NCBI GenBank assembly: GCA_002633005.1
Contig: NMRA01000518.1
Location: forward strand, 244,842-308,841
DNA: 64,000 bases
Direction of reading: 5' to 3'
Source of the DNA: Phoronis australis
Lineage: Eukaryota; Phoronida; Phoronidae
Of this stretch, positions 47,606 through 58,482 are shown in pieces. Position numbers and translations under genes: made by a program. The notes under the pieces are model-generated. The model was not told the origin of the DNA. It saw only the letters and a list, made by a program, of their open reading frames with translations, and did not search any database. Position 1 is the stretch's first letter, and every line of letters starts with the position of its first letter.

Positions 47606-48451
47606 TTTTCGTTGTTTAGACCATAAGCGTTATACCCGGTTTCACGCCAGATAGGATTGCATGTGCTTTTACGAACGTTGAAAGTTGAGTCATTTATCTT
47701 ATTACCTAAAATGTTGAAAATTTTCCAGTGCAACTGCCATTCGAATTATTTGATAAAGTGACATGTCCATCACGATTTCATGGCTCAGAAATATCAAGTT
47801 TTAAGGAGTACGATTGAAAAGGTGAACTTGCGTGAAATTATTCAGCAAAAGTAGCAACCGCCAGCTTTAATATTACAGTTTTGCTCTGGTGGTACTCAAC
47901 TATGTTTCGGCAAGGATGCCGCTGAAATATTAGTTTACCCATAAAACATTCATTTAATTTCTTGTACAACTTGTCTTCAGCAGTTGTACAATATACAAAC
48001 TTAAGTTTCGTGATCTACATCGTCTCTTTCTTTACCAACTGTCAACAGTCACACAAATGTACACAGAAATTTGTTAAACTGTTCCGTCAAATTTTGGGGG
48101 CCCCTCTTGATTTTCTGAGTTATTATCCTCGTCCAACTGAAGCTGACCGGCCCAAATCTCTGGAACATTTGTTTTTTGTTGTTCCGTTTTTCTGTTTTTG
48201 TTCTTTCACCGACGACCCACTTATCTGCCACGGGCCCCGGGGTTCTGGACCCTCATGTCCATCCGCTCCTGACCATGCATTTAATTTAGTTTGCAACGTG
48301 TTTTTATCCAAACTACTCTGAGTATTCGTTGTGAAAGCCACGATTTATTAGCTGAACCGGTGGACATTTGAAAACAGACTGTGTTGATAGAACCGAGATC
48401 TCGCGATAATTAAGTCGGGATCTCGAGATCCTGAGATAATTAAAAAAGAAT

Positions 48452-49194
48452 TGCGCCATGTTATCTTTGGACCTCCGTATCTATTTTCTACTGAGCCGAG
48501 TTTTGAATCAGCTCGCGAAGGAAGGTAGTGTGGTCGCGTGCTTCGCGTTAATATTTGTGTGCTTGCGTTTACGAATAATTCTCGCGTTCGCACAACTCAC
48601 GCATGGTGTTCACCAAAGGGTCTCGCTGATGTAATAGGCTGTACCGCTAACGACATGTGAGTCCCATTTACTGCACAACTCATTACCCAATAAAGAAAAT
48701 ATTCCCGCGCTGCTTACAATTTCCGGATCACTAAAAAGCAATGACGGCCCACTAGTTTAAAAACTAAATTCAAACTATTTGCGAGACTTTTGAAAAAGAA
48801 AATGTAAAAGATTTGGTAAAAACGAGGCAGTCGTACATTTTCCTTTCGCAGCGTTAAATATGATTCGGGTGCACACCAAATGAACTTTTTGGCCCGAGAC
48901 TGGTAGTTACCAGTTGTCGCGACCGTCTCGTCCACAAGTCGGCTCATCTAGAACTATCAAAACACCATGTCATGGACATCGACTGCATTTCGCGAGTCCG
49001 CTTAAAATAGTTCGGCAAAAGAAAGGAAGCCGAGTTGTCAAGAGCAGAAATAAGCGTTTGGCTTTGCTTTTGGTAACCGATATTACAAGATAATGTCAAG
49101 TCTTTTTAATCTGAAAATAACGCAACTGATTTCATGTAGCGGAGAAGGCGCTTGTGTTGCCTTACTATGTCCTTGTAAATGAAATTGCCGTCGA
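48452..49194. other. No recognisable gene
   Basis: Only short frames on the minus strand (48348-48593, 48714-48947), without motifs. Confidence 0.4.
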
Positions 49195-49510
49195 AAAGTG
49201 GTACGGACTTTCATGATTTTCGGTGACAAAAATCCAAAGTTGCATAAAACGAAACGAACTGATAATTTAAAAACTGCAACAGCGTTTTTGAGATCTCACT
49301 ATGTACTCTTATGTCAAATGAAATTTGATCACGTGGCTAATGCCGTTGTTTTGCTATGAATGTACATTGCCTTTTTCCTAACTTTTGTTAAAAACGACAT
49401 GATCACATGACCTAACAAAGGTCAGATTTGTAAAATGTCAAAAATCGAATTTTATAGGCTTTCTGAAAATATACATGTTTATCGATTTGAATTTTATACT
49501 TTTGTAGATT
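49195..49510. repeat. Dispersed repeat with GTTTTGCTAT core (copy 3)
   Basis: Shares GTTTTTGAGATCTCA, the TTGATCACGTGGCTAATGCCG / GTTTTGCTATGAATGTAC region and GACATGATCACATGACC with the copies at 34793 and 39420. A weaker echo is visible near 47155-47250. Non-coding. Confidence 0.55.
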
Positions 49511-50194
49511 GTTTAAGACGTAGATTAGTCTATATGACCTCACACGACTTTTAAGTCGTTTTAAAAAACAATATTGAAATCAGACGATCGCGATTTGATT
49601 ATGCATTTGATAAATTTGCGAATGATCTGGCGGATAATATTCGTGATATCTGGGAGTGAAATATCAATTCCTTGTTTACAGAATTACATGGTTTGAATAT
49701 CGTTTCGATGAAGACCTGCAAATTTTCCTTGGTGAATTCAAGTTACGGGGTCTAGATACGGAGGGATAATAGCAATCATCTCGCAGTAAACTAGATGTAC
49801 TCATAGGTAGTAAAACGACTTAATTAAGGGAGCCAAGCGCTCAGTTCTGGTACCATTGATCAGCGACTAGCTGACACACTGGATCACGGAAGAAAGAACA
49901 CACGAGTATGGTCAGTGGGAAGTGTATAAACAAATAAAATGCATATTAGATGTATTATTAATTCAGCACCATTTTACAAATACAAACTATTTCCTTATCT
50001 TGCCTTTTAGTTTGAAACTGCTCGCGATTTTTGGGTCTCAAAAAATCAGTCTCATTTAAAATGTATAGCCACCCGAAAGATATGTCTCCGGTAGGCTCAG
50101 CCATACATCGGGCAATAATTATACTATACCTTCATCTTTGCAACGCACGTAGGAATCTCTGTGTCAGCGCCCTTTTTGCGTCTGTCCAGGTACA

Positions 50195-50390
50195 CGTGTA
50201 GGCTGGCATTCTAGTGTGACAATTCAGTTTGTACTGACAAGTTGACCTGCTTGAAGTTGTAATATTATACTATTCGCAAGACGGCCGTGTTATTCACAGG
50301 TATGTGATTAGACTAGGATTCTAGAGTGACAGCTCAGTTTGTGGTGTGTTTGAAGTTGTAATATTATACTATTTACAAGACTGTCCGGTT
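50195..50390. repeat. Imperfect tandem duplication
   Basis: GAAGTTGTAATATTATACTA followed by TT-(C/A)AAGAC occurs at about 50254 and 50350. Each copy is preceded by CATTCTAGTGTGAC/GATTCTAGAGTGAC and CAGTTTGT. An imperfect two-copy repeat of roughly 100-120 bp. Confidence 0.75.
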
Positions 50391-53300
50391 GGGACGTCGC
50401 AAACACTTGTGTGACATCTTGATAGACCTTTCTTAATATTACCTCATGAACATCAGGAGAAAATCCATAGTGAGTCTAACATTGTTTGACTACTTCCTGT
50501 TTACAGCCATGGCAGCCTCCTCTGTGCTGTCTTACACTTGTTCCAAACATAACATTTAGCTTTGTGGAATCTTATTTTGTAAAAAGTCTTCACAATCATC
50601 AAGCAAGAACCATCTGCCCAAAAGTTACAAGTACTCAACTGAAAATTACATAACCTGAATAAGAAGTGAACTGTTTTACAGTCTGCATAAAAATTAACTT
50701 GAGTTAATGTTGAGCTGTTACCAGGTCAGTTCATAGTAAGTCTACTTCACTGGATTTTTGTTTCGAAAAAAGTTCAAGGATTACAGCTAAAATGTATTAA
50801 GTGTCGTCAGGTTTATTAGTAAATTCATTAGACTATTTCGAGAGTCGTTTTAGTACTTCAATTATTTACTCACGTTTTAAACCAATCCGCTGTGGTCTCT
50901 TGTTGTTCTTTACGTCTGGACAGTTTAAAAATCGTGAACTAATCAAAACATTAATTTTGTATTTAACATCTGCTAAGACAAGCAGGGTAATTTTTCTTCA
51001 ATTTCTGTCTCTCGTCTGATTTCCCTGCAAACTGAGTTGGAGTTAGTTGATACTGGTGCTGATACTCACTGGTCAAAGTTATTATAACTAACATGGCCAA
51101 CAGGAGGTGTTGTCATTGTGAGCCAAATGTACATTCTAATCTGCTGATAAGAAATAAATTGAAAGAGATGATACATTGGATAAGTGTTGTTATTTCTTGC
51201 ACAACCATCTGTATGGAATTATTCGTTCACCAATAGGACCTCTAAAGTTTGCTTAAACATGCAACTGTCCACAATTGATGTATTACAAGCTCCGACCCTT
51301 TGCGAAAAGCCACGTAACACCCGACAAACTAACGGATGTTAGAGGCAAATACACTGTCGTTAAGCGACGTTTCATGGTTTAATGGATGAGTGTTTTTTTG
51401 TCCTGTCCCAAAACACCTCAACAAATAAAACAGGCGATGCTTTTCACCAGAGAATCAAACGTTCATGATGTGGGAATATGTTGACGATGAAAAAATAAGG
51501 GTTCGAGGAAAAGTATTTCGGAGACAGCGAAAATCCGGAGAACCCCACACGGGGTTCACATGATAAATGACAAGGCCACTGATGCAATATGTTCATGTAA
51601 AGCTGGGTATGTACCTAAAAGTCGGGGTGCGACTCCCCCAGTAAAGTAGGTAGAGTCGGTAACACAATTTAGGCTTTTCTAATCTTTGAACGAAATATTT
51701 TGATTAAAAAAACTCCATTTCATAGCTGGACGAGTACACACTCACCTTGTCCTAGGCAAGCAGTTAGCTCCGGTAGGTCAAGGGCTGTGTCCATGTCAAT
51801 TTAATGCATGGAAGTGGCCGTAATTGCACCATCGAGACATTTAAATTAGGCCTACCTTCTGATGAACTTTGCCTTGTTTGTAGTTTCATTGTGTAAAGGT
51901 AGCTTCATAAGTCTAAATATCATGTTTGAACAACTTAAAAATAAGCCCTCGTTAACTCTACAGACATAGTGTATGCTAGAGGTTCTCATCAAAAAATAAT
52001 TCAACCGTTTATTATTTTTTCGTGACAACAGCTCGAACAAGGCTTTGAGTTCAGAAATCCAGTGCCCCTTCCTGTGCCCATCGAATCGCTCAATTTTGGA
52101 GAGAAGCTCAGTTGAACGTCAGCCTATGGGTATATGAATAACAATTTTCCCGTTGTTGCAACGAAATGGAGGGATTTCAGTTCTGCACCCTTTTCACCGA
52201 ATATCTTATTAATTAGAAATCTTTCATCAGTCATCACACATAAATATACATATGTAAGTCGGTGAATATCTCCGTGATCACTGTGAACCTTTCATAGCTG
52301 TACTGAAAAGCTAGTACACCTTTCAGATTCAACACAGTTTTGTGTGTAGAAATTATGAAAGTCAGTGGTTACATCTGGGGACCGTATTTGCATCATTGCA
52401 TGACTGCTTGTTTCGGATATGAAGTGATCCATATATATACATAGTGAGAGGTAAATGTGTGTCATCCTGCAGTTTTCTGTGATAAACAAATCTATATGAC
52501 TGTCTTCAGACCAGCCTGATAACTCAAGCAGTCTCCGAGGTCACCGTTTTTGAGAATTTTGTGGAACATTCAAGGTTTGTCATTTTCTTTAAATTCCAGA
52601 GAATATACATTTAAAGTAATGAATTACCTTGGGGGTGTTTATAGTGATATTAGGTCATGATGTGCATTGTATCTGTTGATGAAATTACTATTCTTTGTTT
52701 CTTCTCTGATTATTTGTGCAGCAAGCGACACAGCATTGTGCCATTGTTTATGTAAAAATTCACTGTCAGCAAACAGCTTCTTGTTGACTTAACAGTGCTA
52801 GCTTCGTTGTGGGAGAGGAATGTGAGTCATGCATAAATTTTGAGAAAGGTCGACCAAACTTCAAGCTCTTGGTTGCTGACCATAAGACATAAATTATATT
52901 CCATATACATGTCTAGATGTATCGTAGATTGTTTTTTTTCCGTAAGTAAAAGTCTAAGACCACGGTACAGGCCATTGTAGCTGTCCCCCAAAAATGAATA
53001 AAATGAGGTGGGTCGGGTTTGACGGCCGTTTTGTGGACTAAAAGTGATTAGTGGCTGTCACAAATGGTATTCAGTAGTTTCCTGAGTTTTTTGTTGAGTA
53101 AACTGAATCCAGGAATTTGGCATGTGCTGTTATCTGCTGGAATACGTACGGAATGCCACCATTTTGACAGCACGAATTCGTGGCGTGCTTGCAGGTACCA
53201 TTCAGACAAGTGGAAACTGGCAAAAATCTGGTTGGCAATGACATATTTTAACTTGACTTTCTGGAATTTAGAGTGAAAGAGCATTCAGATGACGGTCTCT

Positions 53301-56300
53301 TTTCTCGCACCGGGCCGGAGCAGTCGTGAATTTGTGATCTTAGGTAATATATGGTCAAAATCGTACTTTTTTGGTCATTTTAGCATCTCGGCTTTTTCAA
53401 GGTGAGTGTAGCAAGGTAAAAATACATGGCTTAGTTGAATTTCTTCATTTTTGAGAAACCCCATAGAGTGTACTTTCCGTCAGTTATGCCTTTTTTCGGG
53501 TGTTCGAGACAGTTGTGCAAACAAGGGCTTTGGTTGACCCAGGCCAGTGATAAGGTCAAAGTTACATGTACGCATGTAATAATGCAGTTTTACATAACAT
53601 ATACCTTCTCAGACACCATAGGACTGGTCCTTGTAGGGACGCAAACACCCCAGACAGTGAGTGCCAACACTACAACAACACACAAATAAATCGTCAGGTT
53701 ATTCTATAAACTCACTGCTCAGAACACAACTAAACTCCTTTGGAAGTTCCACAAATTGGACTTAAATCGCCGGTACGACAAACTGAAACACTGACCAATT
53801 AAATGTAATCAACAACCACATGCCAGAGATATTCACCTGACCATGATGCGTCTGGGATTTGAGATTAGAATGCATTAGGTCTTCGTACACAACGGCAAGA
53901 AACTCCAGAAAGCAGTCATCAGGTTAAACCCAGATATCAAAAGCATGAATTGTCATTCGACATTGCTATTGTGATGCCCGATATTGTAAAAGATTACCAC
54001 AGTCTTTCGTCAGAAAGGAGATAACTCTAACCGGATAAATGATAGATATGCACTGTAGTTTTGACCTACGTAGTAAAAATTCCACCGGAACGACTGAGAC
54101 AGGCGACTCTCATGGTCACGGGGACCAACTGAGTCCATTATGAGAGGCGCAAGACTGAAAAAAGTGGGGGTATAGCTACCCCAGTGAACCCCCTATGGTG
54201 AGGAGCCGCCCATGCATGATGGCCAGGGGCGGAATTTGTCCTGTCCGTGGGGCACTGGACGTGCAAACTAAACTGGTGTAATGTGTCTTTATAATGAGGT
54301 GGTGTGACGGGGCCATCTTCCCCCTCACGGATGGGTGGTCCGTAGCAGTGAACGATCGCGACATTCCATCAGCATACATTCATACCATGATTTTAGTTTC
54401 GTTCTTTGCCTACAGAGTTGATTTCAAAACATGCCGATCTACTTAGACTGAGTCATCAACACAGGGTTTCTTTGTTACCAGCGCTGATTCACAGTATACG
54501 AGACATAATCTTCAAGGCAGCAATGGCGATTATATTTTTAAAGCACCGAATATTCAAAACAATTTGATCTTAGTTACTTTATTCAAAAAGTGTCGTAGAG
54601 TTAACGGAAATACTTTCGTTTATTCTTCAATTAATGCTGTATCTTTGGCTGCCCACGCAAGCTTTGCTCATATATTATTCCAGAGCCAAGATTCCATGGC
54701 AATGAATTAAAGAGCAACACAACTTTTAATTAAAAATTCAGTCGTAAATGTGAAGTTAAGCACATCTGCCTACGTTCTCTCTAAACAAGGATAAGATATT
54801 TTTTCACGACTACGCAAATTGGTTTTCATGGCTAACACCATTTACATTCTCTTATAGACGACAAGTCTTTTCTTAAAATTCCGTGTCTTCAGTGTTCACG
54901 AACCACAAAAGCAGTTGTGCTATAACTCTGTTTCTGAGAAAAAAAAACATCGGAGAGTGCCTGCGTAGTTTGCTTCGGTGGACGACTATGCCACGTTGCT
55001 ATGGTCAACGTGGCAAACCTTTTGTTGAAAATACCTCTTTCATTTGTCGTTCCAGTTCCCGCTTCTTGTTACGGTACCTCATCGAGGATTCCTTTCTTTT
55101 GATGCTGTTGTCTTGTGAAGTAACCTTTGAATCTGCTGTAAGTGAGTTATTTCCAAGCATTGTGAACTTGTAGCGAGATAATGATTTCTGTGCTCTAAGT
55201 GTTTCGACGAAAACTGACTGAGTCTATATTTATAAACGGGTTTTCCCCGGCAATGACATTGTCTGACAGGCCGGATATTGAACAAGTACATGTATATCTG
55301 TGGTGTAACTAATGACTGCGGGCATTCAGTGTACGAACTGTAGGACTGAAGTGTAGGTTGAGATGGCGGTCATGACGGCTTGGCACGGTATTTGATCGCA
55401 TTTTCGGTTAGCCACTAATATCAAACGCCACATAAAACACTCGTCAGGATAACAGTATTGGAGGCAGAGATCGGTCTCGCTGGACGGATAAAGCCAAGCG
55501 CTGTGCTCACAAGCAGCTTATGCCCGTAAAGAATATTTATAACGACGACTTGTTTTCACAGCAGCAAAGTGGGGTAACGACCTTCGATATTGTTAAGTTT
55601 CGTCGTTATACCGGTTCAGTAATCCGTGATTGGTGAGTCAATGCTTGATTAGGGAAGTCGAGAGAATTCAATATTCTTGCAATTGTTGTAAAAATTGCAT
55701 TGCCGCTTAATTTCATTTACTCATCGATTTTGTTGTGGTGGGGGGGGGNGAAGACCGTCCATGGTACAACTCCTCACATTTTAGCGTACCTGCGGCCGAC
55801 TAGCTGGTCGTTACCAATTTTTCGCACCCGTCCTGATATTATCTTCTCATGTACTTGCTTGCGAACAATATTCACTACCCTCCACCATTCTTTTTCTTGT
55901 CCCTTAGAAGTGGCAACCTGAGGACGTGCCATCTCATGGTCTCCGTTAAACCTTTTGCCAGCGCTTTGGTTTTGTACAGCCGTTGATAAATGCATCCCCC
56001 GACACAACTATAGCTGCCAATTTACCAACATTTGCGGATTCATTTTTTTCTCGGGTAGAAAAGTCTATACTTTAAACTTAAACCACGTGAAAGAACACCT
56101 GGGGTTATTGTCAGCGCTCTTTACTGAAAGGCGACCCGTTGCTCATTTTTTTACAAAAAGGCCTGCCTAAATAGCTGCATGCTAAGCACCCGTCTTTTGG
56201 ATATAGATTTGCTACATGGTCGATCTCTTAGATCCGTAACAACTTTCTGCATTCTTATATACATGGATTTAGTGCTCATGGTTCTTATATAAATCCATTG

Positions 56301-57365
56301 CCAATATAATTCCATCAATTGCCATTGTAAAGTTGTACGGGTCTACTCAAATGATACACTCAAAAATGTGCAATAACTCCCAATATCCGTGAAAGGAAGA
56401 AATTTCCTAACATGGCTCATAAAAGGAAAAAACTACAACAGATCTGTAGGTGTGTAGGAAATGAATAAAATTAGATGGCCCTTTGTGACATGCTGTTTCT
56501 CAAATCACGAGGCACACCTTTTCATCAGGTCCACTTTTGATATAATGGGGTGTAAAGAAAATCTGACTGTGTAAATATTGATATTTCCACCTACGTACCG
56601 GTGACTTATTTCATCGCCCGGCGATTAGCACCTGGTACTGCGTTCTGTTTTATTTGGGCATCGCAGGGGTAAGGTTTCGATTTAAAAAATTTCGGCAACT
56701 TTTGTTCCACCGGCGTGTCTGTACTTGTGCGTCGAAAACAATATCAGAAACAGGCTGTCTCTGTGACCGAAAGTCATAGCTTTTGTGCCGAGATTTTGCA
56801 TGTCTCAAGTTCATTCTGATAAGGTTTTTTGGGAAGTAAATCCATCAAATCTGCAATTTTAACAACCGTGGCGAATCGAATATAGATACGCTTACATAAC
56901 CAGAATAAGTGTTTTGGGGACTGCCGTTTGTTCTTCAAACTTGACAATGTCTTTGTTGCCGTCATCTTCGTTATTGTCGTCGTCTCGTTTTTTACCATCG
57001 CGTTCGTCCACTCACGTTTTCCAATAGGCCTTATATGCGTACAAACGCAAGGACCGAAACCAAAGGAAATACCGCATTGCCCATCAGAGGAGAAGATTGG
57101 TAAAAATACATCGATCCTCAGAATAATATACTTATTGTGGACAGTACGGAGGTTGTAAATTCAACAAGTCCTTTTCTGTGTAAGCCTAGACGTATTTTTA
57201 TGATTTTTATTGTCAAACACAGTCACTGTATGGTTCTAGGTGTGGATTTTGTGTTTACACGTGGTTTTCTATTCAGTAACAGGTCAATACAGTCTGGGTT
57301 AAATGCGCTTGTTCAGCCTTGCACCGTTGTAAGCTTCATCAAGCATAGACGTTGATATGAAACGA
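50391..57365. other. Long region without recognisable genes
   Basis: Seven kilobases of AT-rich DNA with short frames on both strands and no domain motif. Minor features: a GGGGCGGAATTTG-type transposon end near 54225, a GCCACGTTG/CAACGTGGC hairpin at 54989-55013, and a G-run broken by a single N at 55749. A GC-richer patch lies around 54180-54370. A 17-codon frame opens at a good-context ATG after an acceptor-like CAG near 50508, but is too short to call. Confidence 0.4.
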
Positions 57366-57547
57366 GACCAGGAGGGCCCGGTGCCTAATGTCAGACTCGA
57401 ACTCGAACTCGGACTCGAAAATTTCTACTCGAAATCTGTCTCAGTCGAGTCGAACTCGAAATTGCGTGCCCAATGTTCACTTTCGAGTCGACTCGAAATC
57501 GAGTTTACTCGAGAAATCGTACTGAGTTACCAAGGAACTCTCCTGTG
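57366..57547. repeat. ACTCGA-rich degenerate element
   Basis: Starts CAGGAGGGCCCGGTGCC and ends, reversed, CACAGGAGAGTTCCTTGG. The interior is made of ACTCGAA/CTCGAAT words on both strands. The intron repeat at 31081-31455 has the same composition and similar ends, so these are probably members of one non-autonomous family. Confidence 0.4.
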
Positions 57548-58482
57548 TTGTGAATTACATAAAAATAATTTTCTGCGAGAAGTGCGCCCTCTACTACGTG
57601 ATCGTCTGCTTTTGAGTGGAAAAGTTACACCAGCCAAAAATGTAAGTATTTGAGTGATATTGCATACAACGAGGTCAATATACAGCGAAACCATTCACAT
57701 TGATTCATAAAGTGGTGTGGTATTGGTGAAAAGTTATAAACGGAAAGCAAAGTAGGCTCACCTTACCTAAACAGTTTCGGATCGAAAACCTTGCCAGTGC
57801 TTGAGCAAACGACAACCCTTTTGTTGCCAAATTACGGGAAAATATACGTTTTTAAACCCAAAAGCCACCGTTATTTTGGCCAGCGTTCGGTCAGCGTCCC
57901 ATGTCTTCTGCTCAAATCAGTCCTCGCTTTGAACTTCTTAGTTAACCAGCGCTTCTGTACTAGGTGTCGCCAAGTAAACGGTTTAACTGTACGGTTGTCA
58001 TGTGTTCTATACTAGGCTTACCATCGAAAGGTTTGAAAATACATAGTTGCTTCCGTCGACGGTTTTGCGTTTTGCAACATTAAACTACTTTGGTATAAAA
58101 AAATCATAAAAATCAAAAACCATCGTTTAATAGCACTTGGCGAAAACTTGAAAAACACTTAAAACCAATCCCTTATTGCGTCGTTGAGTGGCATAAGTCG
58201 AACTTACTGAAAATTCATTTGAGTCCGATTATCCATTTCAAAGTTAATATATTTCCAAATGTAGCAAACTGTGGATATTTCGTGGGGTTCGCAAAACGTT
58301 AATAACTCAGTTAGGAAAAATGCACTATGTTGCCATGGTTTCAAATGCACAACACCGTGGAAAATAGGCTCGATCAGGTTGTCATTCAAAATAGTATGCG
58401 AATCGTTGGGTTTTTTACGTGAGACATAACTGAAGTAACAATTTATTAGAATGGTTATCACGGATGACAACTGTCTTTTAGC
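57548..58482. other. Upstream region of the SANT-like gene
   Basis: Presumed promoter and 5' untranslated region. A 135-codon minus-strand frame (58204-58611) overlaps the first exon of the plus-strand gene and has no motif; I treat it as a shadow. Confidence 0.4.

Larger units (their letters stand above)
44424..48451. mobile_element. 4-kb element with ATCTCAGGATCTCGAGATCCCGA termini
   Basis: The left terminus (about 44424-44484) and the reversed right terminus (48394-48451) share TTCTTTTTT and the run ATCTCAGGATCTCGAGATCC, then CGA(T/C)TTAATTATC, itself a palindrome-rich sequence. Just inside the left end a minus-strand integrase-core-type transposase fragment is present. A Penelope-like retroelement (from 45132) has inserted into the middle, giving a nested structure. 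The element is inactive: the catalytic core is missing and the frames are broken. Confidence 0.55.

Noticed and set aside
50508-50560. Small frame MAASSVLSYTCSKHNI after an acceptor-like CAG with good start context
   Set aside because: Sixteen residues followed by a stop, without conservation evidence or neighbouring exons.
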